A DNA stretch of 12,500 nt from Stramonita haemastoma (Eukaryota > Mollusca > Gastropoda > Neogastropoda > Muricidae), in NCBI GenBank assembly GCA_030674155.1, contig CM060337.1:45456747-45469246 (forward strand). Direction: 5' to 3'. A model generated the notes under the pieces. The model had not been told where the DNA came from. It was given only the letters and a program-made list of their open reading frames with translations, and did no database searches. The position numbers and the translations under genes were made by a program. This document shows positions 1 to 7,276 of the stretch, in pieces. Position 1 is the stretch's first letter; each line of letters starts with the position of its first letter.

Positions 1-40
1 TGGGGTCTGAGGACACGGACAATGCATGACGTGATTGGTG

Positions 41-339
41 GACAGGTAAAAGGTACAGGTAAAGGTAAAGGTGTCCCATAACCTAGGCAGTCGTAGGGGA
101 GTAAGGCGTCAGAGACCTCAAGGGGCCAACATATTGAGTGGACAGGTAAAAGGTAAAGGTGTCCCATGACCTATGTGGTCGTAAGGGGAGCGAGGCATCA
201 GAGACCTCAGCTTCTCTAGGGGCCAGCATATTGAGTAGACAGGTAAAAGGTAATGGTAAAGGTGTCCCGTAACCTAGGCGGTCGTAGGGGAGTAAGGCAT
301 CAGAGACCTCAACTTCTCTAGAGGTCAGCATATTGAGGG
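41..339 (-). repeat. SINE tail segment in three tandem copies of ~100 bp
   Basis: Three units begin at about 41, 141 and 238 with GACAGGTAAAAGGTA on the plus strand. Each contains AAAGGTGTCCC, ACCTA, a GTCGTA(A)GGGGAG motif, CATCAGAGACCTCA or close to it, and CATATTGAG. Copy C of the SINE has the same segment only once. The left edge (1-40) has a weaker resemblance (GATTGGTGGACAGG) and may be the end of a fourth unit cut by the window. Confidence 0.85.
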
Positions 340-531
340 CGGCGTCCATCTCCTCTCCCTCGCTGCTTTACCTTCCCTGACCCTAAAGAGGGCAGGTACC
401 CATTGACAGCTGGGTGAACTGGGGGACTGTGCTAAAGCCAAGGTGCGCAAACGGTCACCCATCCAACTGGTAACCACGCTCGACGCTGCTCAACTTGACT
501 TGGGTAAAGCTAGTGCTCTGCAATGAGTAGG
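340..531 (-). mobile_element. SINE copy A body, head degraded
   Basis: It aligns with copies B and C from GGGAGAGGAGATGG (near 352) to the AGAGCACTAGC motif near 512-521. The 5S-like segment is at 453-492, with GGATGGGTGACC kept exactly. The sequence past AGAGCA no longer resembles the A-box head. Its tail continues into the tandem units at 41-339. Confidence 0.8.
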
Positions 532-579
532 ACAGTCTTGGCCAGACCAGATGTTTGTATAACATGCCCATACCCTTTA

Positions 580-620
580 AGCTTGGTGGGTTTTTTTTTG
601 TTTTTGTTTTTTGTTTTTTT
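580..620 (+). repeat. T-rich tract
   Basis: Runs of 6-9 T separated by single G. On the minus strand this is an A-rich tail-like sequence just downstream of the reverse-transcriptase relic at 615-735, so it may be that element's poly(A)-type end. Confidence 0.7.
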
Positions 621-735
621 TACTGAAGACTGAAGTCAGGAGCTCTTCTTATGGTCTGCCGGCATTTTTAGCTATGGTTTTCACTTTCTCATTAGTGATG
701 TGATCTCTGTATGAGATACCAAAGTACATCATGTA
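615..735 (-). pseudogene. Relic of a non-LTR reverse-transcriptase C-terminal region
   Basis: On the minus strand the frame from 732 reads MMYFGISYRDHITNEKV and continues through a stop (GRP*EEL). SYRDHITNE is close to the S/W-x-D-x-(I/V)TNE motif of the C-terminal part of invertebrate LINE polymerases. Only ~35 codons are recognisable and there is at least one stop. The identification rests on recalled family patterns. Confidence 0.5.
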
Positions 736-1082
736 CCATCAGAAAATTGACCTCCCCTTCCAAGATACCTCACTGAATATATAACCACCTCACCCCATTA
801 TTCAATTGAAAACCATCATCATCACCAGCACATCACATCCATAAAGCATCAAACCTTCACTAAAAGCGCGTACAAATCAAAGGGCTTTTCATCAAGTCAT
901 CAGCATAGAATCATTAATTAAAATATACAACATTTCGCACAAAATGTCACCCAGAAAAGAACTTGCAAATCAGAAACCCATTTTCCTGCCAGCTCCTTCT
1001 TCTTTGTCGCCAAACTCTCCGACAGCAACGATGCCAACTAAAGTAAAAACTAAACATCACTCCTCAATGAACTCCTCTCTCT
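736..1082. other. AT-rich intergenic or intronic sequence
   Basis: There is no coding signal or recognisable repeat apart from a short ATC/ACC-rich patch near 812-840 and an AAAGCGCGT...AAAGGGCTTTT patch near 861-888. The latter may be a diverged AGCGCTT-type repeat. Confidence 0.5.
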
Positions 1083-1287
1083 TTCAAATCTCCTCTCCCT
1101 CGTTGCTTTACCCTCCCCTGACCCTAAAGAAAACAGGTACCCATTTACAGCTGGGTGAACTGGGGGACTGTACTGAAAGCAAGATGTGTGCAAACGGTCA
1201 CCCATCCACTTGGTAACCACGCTCTGCGCTGCTTAACCTTGGCTGGGGGAAAGCGAGTGCTCTGATGACTGAGCTATCCCGTCTCCA
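1083..1287 (-). mobile_element. SINE copy B of the same tRNA/5S-like family, tail-truncated
   Basis: On the minus strand it starts GGAGACGGGATAGCTCAG (near 1286) and has the 5S-like segment at 1196-1236. The body matches copies A and C down to the GGGAGAGGAGAT motif at ~1086. The downstream block (GAGGTCT...TTATGGGACACC) and the ACCTTT tail are missing. The 944-1216 open frame that overlaps it is not a gene. Confidence 0.85.
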
Positions 1288-1524
1288 TATTTCTAGAATT
1301 TTTTTTTATAGACGCAAGAAAATATGTCCTGAGAAACTGAAAGTGTCAATATTGCTGTTGTGTTGTTTCTCCACCTTTTCTCAATGTTTCCTGTATTATC
1401 TTCCTTTCAAGGCTTCTTTTAACAATAATTTTCTGTATGTGTGATTACAACTTATAAAAGTATTTTGGAATTAAAATTTTTTTAAAACTCTTACTTGTGA
1501 CCTTCATTTTCAAGGTATGCCTGT
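1288..1524. other. AT-rich sequence, nothing recognised
   Basis: Mixed AT-rich DNA with T-runs (1301-1308, 1478-1483). I see no open frame with coding character and no repeat unit. Confidence 0.5.
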
Positions 1525-1527
1525 GTG

Positions 1528-1600
<73 letters not shown>

Positions 1601-1660
1601 TGTGTGTGTGCGCGTATGTGCATGTGTGCGCATGCGTCTGCATGCACACACATACACAAA
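1528..1660. repeat. (TG)n microsatellite with degenerate alternating flank
   Basis: A nearly perfect (TG)n runs from about 1528 to 1598. It is followed by imperfect purine/pyrimidine alternation (TGCGCGTATGTGCATGTG) to ~1660. Long alternating tracts of this kind can adopt Z-DNA. The Cys/Val and His/Thr frames over it are artefacts. Confidence 0.95.
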
Positions 1661-1735
1661 GTGACACTTGCTTACAAAAACAAAAAAAGGACCAGTAAAC
1701 ATGCATGTAATATGTGTGTACAAGCATACATTTAA

Positions 1736-1988
1736 GCACAATAAAACTGTCACAATAAAAAATAACGACAAAACAAACCTTCCATTAACAAATGACAGCA
1801 CAACTAAAACTATCACAATAAAAAATAACGACAAAAAACCCCCTCCCATCAAAAAAACAGCACAACTAAAACTATCACAATAAAAAAAATAACGACAAAA
1901 AACCCCCTCCCATCAAAAAAACAGCACAACTAAAACTATATCACAATAAAAAAAAAATAACGACAAAACAAACCTTCCACCAACAAAA
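1736..1988 (+). repeat. A-rich tandem repeat, four units of ~62-65 bp
   Basis: Units start near 1736, 1798, 1860 and 1924 with GCACAACTAAAACTATCACA or close to it, then AATAAAA runs, ATAACGACAAAA and a C-rich segment. Units 2 and 3 share CCCCCTCCCATC, while units 1 and 4 have ACCTTCCA instead. Unit length varies mainly through A-run slippage. Confidence 0.92.
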
Positions 1989-2219
1989 AAACAAAACAAA
2001 CACAAATTCACAGCAATCCCTGCTCTCTACCCATTACAAACAGACACTCCCTCACACCAACTATCTACACCCCAACCACAACACAACACAACACGTTCGT
2101 TACCTTCCACACCAAAATGAGCAAAATAACCACAGACAACTCAGAGAAACCACCACACACCACCACCACCAGCCATCATTCTCACAACACTGTCCACTTT
2201 TTTCCCTCTCCCCCCTCAG
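1989..2219. other. A/C-rich low-complexity sequence
   Basis: Purine-poor, A/C-rich DNA with CAACA and CACCAC motifs. There is no coding signal. The 2117-2311 open frame is low-complexity. Confidence 0.6.
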
Positions 2220-2575
2220 AGACAGAATGGCAGCCAATTTCTGTTCCTTTCTTTACCAAACAAAATCCCCCTTCTTCTCCTCCTCCATTGTGGACGCGGC
2301 TTCGATTTTAGACTAGGCTGGGAAGGAAGGAAGGGGGGGGGGGGGGGGGGGGGGGGGGCTGGCTGCCTGCAAGGTAGCAAGGAGACTGGGGTTTATCAGC
2401 CACTATTGATAACTGCAGGCACCACATGTTGCAGTCCACAAATTTTCCCACGGCTCTTAACGAGAAGTGAGTTCTGGCCAATGGCAGCCTTTCCGATCCC
2501 ACCAGCTAGCTACCAGACTGGAAATTGGTTGCCTTGGTAACTAGGGGGGAGAGAACTCTTGACAGAAAGCCCCGC
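2220..2575. promoter_or_regulatory. Candidate regulatory island with CCAAT boxes and an RFX X-box
   Basis: This stretch is less AT-rich than its surroundings. It holds CCAAT at 2234-2238 and 2479-2483, an inverted CCAAT (ATTGG) at 2524-2528, and GTTGCCTTGGTAAC at 2528-2541. The last is a perfect two-half-site X-box of the RFX type with a 2-bp spacer, and it overlaps the inverted CCAAT. X-boxes close to starts are typical of ciliary gene promoters, and the CCAAT/X-box pair also occurs in other RFX/NF-Y promoters. I see no neighbouring first exon, so promoter activity is inference. Confidence 0.35.
2333..2358 (+). repeat. Poly-G run (G26)
   Basis: Twenty-six consecutive G following a GGAAGGAAGGAA stretch. 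It could form a G-quadruplex on the plus strand. Homopolymer length in the assembly may be unreliable. Confidence 0.95.
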
Positions 2576-2596
2576 AGTGTGTGTGTGTGTGTGTGT

Positions 2597-2648
<52 letters not shown>
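2576..2648 (+). repeat. (TG)n microsatellite
   Basis: (GT)n with one GG interruption (GTGGTG near 2596-2599). Open frames across it are artefacts. Confidence 0.95.
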
Positions 2649-2651
<3 letters not shown>

Positions 2652-2838
2652 CTAGCAGAAGCTGCCTGCCAAATGATAGCGAAGAAATCAGAAGAAAAAA
2701 GAAGGAAGAAGAAATTGAATTTTGAATGCCGATTTTTTTTCTCTTTAACAGATTTAAATAACTAGATAAAAAAGAAATTGACGTAAATGGGAATAACTGA
2801 AATCAGAAATTGGTAGTTCTTTATTCAACGATAATTAA

Positions 2839-2915
2839 ATGAAAACAGGAATTCATGGAGGTATTATTTCTTTCTGAATGAAAACAGTATCAATCAAGAT
2901 ATTATTTCTTTCTGA
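2839..2915 (+). repeat. Two-copy 38/39-bp tandem duplication
   Basis: Both units start ATGAAAACAG (2839 and 2878) and end in a shared 17-bp TATTATTTCTTTCTGAA (2862-2878 and 2900-2916). Their middles have diverged, so the duplication is old. Confidence 0.75.
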
Positions 2916-3401
2916 AGGGACTGAATGCAGTGAGCACATATTACGTTCAAAACAATAACAAAGAGAATAATGACAGAAAACTTAACATAAGCAACAGAAA
3001 CTAAAACCAAACATAGAACAGGAAAAAAAAATTAGACAATGCAAAATAACTGTCATCTTCTTTCTCTGTCTCAGACAGGTCTACTACCTACTAAGACTGC
3101 CATATTTGAGCCAGTGTAAAGAATGATTTAGACAACCTGCAAAGTTATCAATTATTCATTACATCCACTCCACACAACTCAGAACTAATCAATATACCAC
3201 TTTACACAGCTAATGCATCACCTCCCCTCCCCCCCCCCCCCTCCCCGAAATACAACAGACAAGTTAAGTGGTCGCCTGGTGGGAAAATGGCGGGGAAAAA
3301 AGAAAAGAAGGAAAAAATGGTGGGGATAATGATTCAATTAGTTCCGTAATGACAGGGCCCTCTGCCCTTTACCATGTCACAGTGTGTTGAGAGCAGTGAT
3401 G
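2916..3401. other. AT-rich sequence with a C13 run and a purine-rich patch
   Basis: I see no coding signal. Notable pieces are C13 at 3229-3241, GGGAAAATGGCGGGGAAAA near 3281-3299 (a YY1-like AAAATGGCGG site), and A/G-rich DNA to ~3327 leading up to the minisatellite. Confidence 0.55.
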
Positions 3402-4841
3402 GCAAGAGCAGCCATTTCTGTTAGCTTGATGGAAAGAGCAGCCATTTCTGTTAGCTCGATGGAAAGAGCAGCCATTTCTGTTAGCTCGATGGATAGAGCC
3501 ATTTCTGTTAGCTCGATGGCAAGAGCAGCCATTTCTGTTAGCTCAATGGCAAGAGCAGCCATTTCTGTTAGCTCGATGGAAAGAGCAGCCATTTCTGTTA
3601 GCTTGATGGAAAGAGCAGCCATTTCTGTTAGCTCGATGGAAAGAGCAGCCATTTCTGTTAGCTCGATGGAAAGAGCAGCCATTTCTGTTAGCTCAATGGC
3701 AAGAGCAGCCATTTCTGTTAGCTCGATGGCAAGAGCAGCCATTTCTGTTAGCTCGATGGCAAGAGCAGCCATTTCTGTTAGCTCGATGGCAAGAGCAGCC
3801 ATTTCTGTTAGCTCGATGGAAAGAGCAGCCATTTCTGTTAGCTCGATGGCAAGAGCAGCCATTTCTGTTAGCTCGATGGCAAGAGCAGCCATTTCTGTTA
3901 GCTCGATGGCAAGAGCCATTTCTGTTAGCTCGATGGAAAGAGCAGCCATTTCTGTTAGCTCGATGGCAAGAGCAGCCATTTCTGTTAGCTCGATGGAAAG
4001 AGCAGCCATTTCTGTTAGCGCGATGGAAAGAGCAGCCATTTCTGTTAGCTCGATGGAAAGAGCAGCCATTTCTGTTGGCTCGATGGAAAGAGCCATTTCT
4101 GTTAGCTCGATGGCAAGAGCCATTTCTGTTAGCTCGATGGCAAGAGCCATTTCTGTTAGCTCGATGGAAAGAGCCATTTCTGTTAGCGCGATGGCAAGAG
4201 CCATTTCTGTTAGCTCGATGGAAAGAGCCATTTCTGTTAGCGCGATGGAAAGAGCAGCCATTTCTGTTAGCTCGATGGAAAGAGCCATTTCTGTTAGCTC
4301 GATGGAAAGAGCAGCCATTTCTGTTAGCGCGATGGAAAGAGCCATTTCTGTTAGCTCGATGGAAAGAGCAGCCATTTCTGTTAGCGCGATGGAAAGAGCC
4401 ATTTCTGTTAGCTCGATGGCAAGAGCAGCCATTTCTGTTAGCTCGATGGAAAGAGCAGCCATTTCTGTTAGCGCGATGGAAAGAGCCATTTCTGTTAGCT
4501 CGATGGAAAGAGCCATTTCTGTTAGCGCGATGGAAAGAGCAGCCATTTCTGTTAGCTCAATGGAAAGAGCCATTTCTGTTAGCGCGATGGAAAGAGCAGC
4601 CATTTCTGTTAGCTCAATGGAAAGAGCCATTTCTGTTAGCGCGATGGAAAGAGCAGCCATTTCTGTTAGCTCAATGGAAAGAGCCATTTCTGTTAGCGCG
4701 ATGGAAAGAGCAGCCATTTCTGTTAGCGCGATGGAAAGAGCCATTTCTGTTAGCTCGATGGAAAGAGCCATTTCTGTTAGCGCGATGGAAAGAGCCATTT
4801 CTGTTAGCGCGATGGAAAGAGCAGCCATTTCTGTTAGCTCG
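3402..4841. repeat. 50-unit minisatellite with 30-bp and 27-bp units
   Basis: I count 50 consecutive units: 31 of 30 bp and 19 of 27 bp, the short form lacking one GCA triplet. The plus-strand unit is (GAAAGAGCA)GCCATTTCTGTTAGCTCGATG. The left part is nearly all 30-bp units (short units only at numbers 4 and 18). Units 24-29 are all short. From unit 30 on, long and short units largely alternate, giving a 57-bp higher-order unit. All lengths are multiples of three, so frames stay open on both strands (plus: ERAAISVSSM; minus: MAALSIELTE). I see no start context, splice signal or composition favouring either strand, so I do not call a gene. Confidence 0.95.
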
Positions 4842-5160
4842 GACAGGAAAAAAATAACATGCTGACACCTTTTTCTTTTCCCACCTCCACAAGTAAAAGG
4901 AAGTGAGGGGAGAGCATCCAGGCTATTGGAAAGAAAAAAAATTAGCTCTGGCCTGGTAGACTTTTTTTTTTAAGAGGGTGGGTGGGTGGGGAGGTGGGGG
5001 GGGGATTTGGACAGGCACTGCCCTGGGGAGAAATTCGTCATCCTTTTTATCTTGTGCAGACATGTATAACAACTCAGAATGCCTGTCGTTAAAAATGATA
5101 AAGTGACGAAAAGTGAAGGGAAAAAAAGGCTTATCAACTCAACTATCTCATTTGCTACTG
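4842..5160. other. Low-complexity A/T- and G-rich sequence
   Basis: A-runs, a T10 run near 4962-4971 and a G-rich block, with no coding signal. Confidence 0.6.
4976..5004 (+). other. G-quadruplex-forming motif
   Basis: GGGTGGGTGGGTGGGG followed by AGGTG and a G9 run. Four or more G-tracts with single-T loops are the textbook pattern for a stable parallel quadruplex on the plus strand. Confidence 0.8.
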
Positions 5161-5175
5161 TCGTTAGTAGGAGCT

Positions 5176-5570
5176 CTACATAATGAAGGGTTTGCCATCT
5201 TTCTCTCTCTGTCTCTGCTGAGTTCTACGATCTCCTGTAGCCCTCACAGACCCCTGATCTATCTCAGTGATGTGGGCCATGTAGGATGTTGGTGGTCTGC
5301 CTCTTTTCCTTCTGCCCTCAACCTTACCTTGGAAAACTGTCGTCATATATTTGTCTGTGTGTTTCTGTTAGCATGACCAACATATCTCCATCTGTGCTTA
5401 TAAATTTGAGTCAACATTTGTTTTTGAACTGAGTCCATCAAGACTTTCAGCTGTCTGACCATTTGCCTCTTAGAAGTTGATGTAGAACCCCATTTCAGCT
5501 GTATTTATTTTGTCTCTCTCCAATTTTTGTAGCATCCAGCCTTCTTACCTGTGCAGCAGTGCAGGCCAGT
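5176..5570 (-). pseudogene. Frameshifted non-LTR retrotransposon polymerase C-terminus
   Basis: On the minus strand, three frames hold pieces in the right order. TAEMGFY is near 5501-5481, RGKWSD near 5468, and WRYVGHANRNTQTN from 5390. After a one-base frameshift, MTTVFQGKVEGRRKRGRPPT runs from 5346, continuing to a stop at 5178-5176. AEMxFY, W..GHA.R, and the basic GK(V)EG(R)R(K)RGRP block are typical of the C-terminal tail of invertebrate LINE polymerases. It differs in sequence from the fragment at 6964-7276, so it is another family. The part beyond 5501 (RRLDATKI) is less sure. Confidence 0.72.
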
Positions 5571-5587
5571 ATAGCGTTTTGACAATA

Positions 5588-5899
5588 TTCAACACACACA
5601 CACACAAAACACACACAACACACAAACACAGCACACACACACACACACAACACACACACAATCACACACACAACCCCCCCCCCACCCCCCCCCCACACAA
5701 CACACACCCATACAACACCCCTACACATATACACACAACACACACACAACACACACACAACACACACACAACACACACACATACACCAACACACACACAA
5801 CACAACACCAACACACACACACACATACCCCCCCCCCCCCCACACACACACACACCCACACACAACACCCACCCACACACACACCACACACACACATAC
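5588..5899 (-). repeat. CA-rich compound microsatellite forming the UG-rich start of the downstream intron
   Basis: On the plus strand this is ~300 bp of interrupted (CA)n and ACACAAC motifs with C-runs of about 8-14 near 5678-5695 and 5829-5842. In the sense of the exon at 5900-6305 it is a UG-rich and G-rich intron start that begins at the donor itself (GTATGTGTGTG). UG repeats are known binding sites for the splicing regulators TDP-43 and CELF, so a role in use of this donor is possible. That role is inference. Open frames across it (Cys/Val/Gly or Thr/His runs) are artefacts. Confidence 0.85.
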
Positions 5900-6305
5900 C
5901 ATGTGACTGATCTGGGATGCCCACAGTGACTCTGCCCCCTCTCTGGAACACCTGCTGCCCGAACACCTCTGCCCTGGAGAAATGCTGATGCTGCTGCTGC
6001 ATCTCCTCCCCCTTCAGCCCCATCCCCCCCAGCTTGTGCCCGGACAGATCCACAGGGGCGGCAGAGTCCAGCAAGCCAGCCTGGGCCAGGGCCGCGTGGG
6101 AAACCCCAGTCAGGGCCTTCAGGTCCCCCGGGGAAGGCTGCTGGGGGTTGCCGGGGAAACGTGGGGCGAGGGGGTCAAGGTCAGCGCGGTGCATGGAGCA
6201 TCCGGCCTGCGACAGGACGAAGTTGGGCCCCCCCTGGATGGAGAAGGGCAAGGCATGGTGCGTCAGGGAGGGGCCACCCCCATAGCCGCTCAGGCCATAG
6301 TCCAC
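5900..6305 (-). CDS. Internal coding exon of an unidentified gene (135 codons + 1 nt)
   Basis: This is the only stretch I accept as protein coding. Read on the minus strand, an acceptor (TTTACAG) lies just before 6305 and a good donor (CATG|GTATGT) follows 5900, with an open frame throughout. The exon starts in phase 0 and ends in phase 1, and it is much more GC-rich than its AT-rich or repetitive flanks. The peptide starts VDYGLSGYGGG and is rich in Gly, Gln, Pro and Leu. Residues 84-88 are PVDLS, a match to the PxDLS motif bound by the CtBP co-repressor. Residues 102-108 are a Gln/His run (MQQQHQH). No folded domain, signal peptide or membrane segment is visible, so it looks like a disordered linker of a larger, perhaps nuclear, protein. 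I do not recognise the gene. The frame continues past the donor into CA-repeat sequence (down to 5721), which I take as intron. Confidence 0.72.
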
Positions 6306-6345
6306 CTGTAAATACACAACGTGCCACGTCTTATTTGTCTATTAA
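6306..6345 (-). promoter_or_regulatory. 3' splice site of the coding exon (array copy 0)
   Basis: The acceptor AG is at 6307-6306 on the minus strand, preceded by GTATTT and a weak pyrimidine tract. About 30 nt upstream the sequence is A/T-rich, with ATTAAT in the place where other array copies have TACTAAT. This is the copy joined to the full exon and so the presumed functional acceptor. Confidence 0.6.
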
Positions 6346-6460
6346 TTTTTTATATTCTCTATAGATGTATCTTTTTACTTTGCTCCCAATGAGAACAAAT
6401 TCTTCTTGTTGCAAAAATCAGCCTAGCAGCAGTTGCCTGTACATAGATAGTGTGAGAATT
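6346..6460. repeat. Diverged duplicate of the intron sequence also found at 7740-7838
   Basis: Both stretches share, in order, a TTTACTTTGC/TTCACTTTGC motif, TGAGAACAAATTC, CAGCAGCAGTTGCCTGTACA and TGTGAGAA, with similar spacing. The sequence lies between array copy 0 and copy 1 and again just outside the last unit. It is therefore probably the native upstream intron, carried along in the first duplication, rather than an independent insertion. Confidence 0.7.
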
Positions 6461-6963
6461 CAGGCCACAGTCCACCTGTAAATACAGAACGTGCCACGTC
6501 TTATTTGTCTATTAGTATACCCCCCCATAGCCGCTCAGGCCATAGTCCACCTGTACATACAGAACGTGCCAGTTTTATTTGTCTATGAGTATACCCCATA
6601 GCCGCTCAGGCCATAGTCCACCTGTAAATACAGAAACGTGCCAGGTTTTATTTGTCTATGAGTATAACCCCATAGCCGCTCAGGCCATAGTCCACCTGTA
6701 AATACAGAAACGTGCCAGGTTTCATTTGTCTATTAGTATACCCCATAGCCGCTCAGGCCATAGTCCACCTGTAAATACACAACGTGCCACGTCTTATTTG
6801 TCTATGAGTATACCCATAGTCGCTCAGGCCGTAGTCCACCTGTAATTATGAAATGTGCCACGTCTTATTTGTCTATCAGTATACCCCCATAGCTGGTCTG
6901 GCCATAGTCCACCTGTAAATACACAACGTGCCACGTCTTATTTGTCTATTAGTATACCCCATA
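6461..6963 (-). repeat. Tandem array of seven ~73-bp units, each a copy of the exon's 3' splice site
   Basis: Seven units have acceptor AGs at 6477-6476, 6552-6551, 6623-6622, 6697-6696, 6770-6769, 6841-6840 and 6914-6913, with spacings of 71-75 bp. In the sense of the exon each unit holds a branch-point-like TACTAAT, TACTCAT or TACTGAT, about 35 nt of intron, a TTACAG-type acceptor, and a copy of the first ~25-30 exon bases (VDYGLSGYG). After those bases the true exon continues, while array units turn into GTATAC and run into the next branch point. The unit therefore spans the intron/exon boundary, so the array arose by tandem duplication of the boundary itself. The unit at 6841 has the most diverged acceptor context. 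Confidence 0.9.
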
Positions 6964-7276
6964 TAAATAAATCAAAAAGCGTGTGGGCCCCCAAGAGCCT
7001 TTGCTCTCCACCAGAGGAAAAAGCTGATGTGGTTTGGTCACACCACAAGACAACACCTTAGCAAAAACCATCTTGCAAGGAACAGTCGAGGGCAAGAGAA
7101 GAAGCCGCCAAAAGAAATCATGGGTTGACAACATCAAAGACTGGTGGACTGCCCAACCCCTGCAACACCTCCTACTAGCCACACAGGATCGTGAAGCATG
7201 GAAAAAGATTTCTGTTGCGTTTTCTCTCATGTCCCCCCTACGTCCTTTGGGACATGGGACTGAATGAGAGTGAGTG
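6964..7276 (+). mobile_element. 5'-truncated non-LTR retrotransposon end with 10-bp target-site duplication
   Basis: The plus strand encodes a degenerate reverse-transcriptase C-terminus. The WFGH motif begins at 7029. After a frameshift near 7045-7050 come LAKTILQGTVEGKRR, SWVDNIKDW, DREAWKKI and SLMSP(L)RP, ending at a stop at 7265-7267. This order is typical of the C-terminal tail of invertebrate LINE polymerases. A short GAGTGAGTGA-like tail follows. ATACCCCATA is repeated exactly at 6954-6963 and 7277-7286, as expected from target-primed integration into the splice-site array. Only ~300 bp remain, so it is a dead copy. Confidence 0.85.

Noticed and set aside
453..492. A true 5S rRNA gene or pseudogene
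   Set aside because: Only the internal promoter-like part matches, and the same piece recurs in a fixed context in three copies, so it is part of a SINE.
944..1216. 90-residue plus-strand frame as a small gene
   Set aside because: Its second half is antisense to SINE copy B and the first half has no coding character.
3402..4841. CRISPR-like array
   Set aside because: Units are head-to-tail with no unique spacers, in a eukaryotic setting.
3384..4865. 493-residue plus-strand open frame and 483-residue minus-strand frame over the minisatellite
   Set aside because: Both are open only because units are multiples of three without stops. Two opposite long frames cannot both be genes, and neither has flanking coding sequence or splice signals. 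Kept as a finding, not as CDS.
5721..5899. Extension of the exon frame past the donor
   Set aside because: It translates the UG repeat into Cys/Val/Gly, and a strong donor (GTATGT) sits exactly where normal composition ends.
5495..5902. 135-residue minus-strand and 139-residue plus-strand frames
   Set aside because: Mostly CA/TG repeat. The part at 5495-5570 belongs to the LINE relic and the rest is intronic repeat.
6148..6161. GTTGCCGGGGAAAC as a second X-box
   Set aside because: The right half (GGAAAC) misses the consensus GGYAAC, and it lies inside coding sequence.
5982..6311. Plus-strand frames (109 and 83 residues) opposite the exon
   Set aside because: Shadows of the GC-rich minus-strand exon, which has matching splice sites and better composition.
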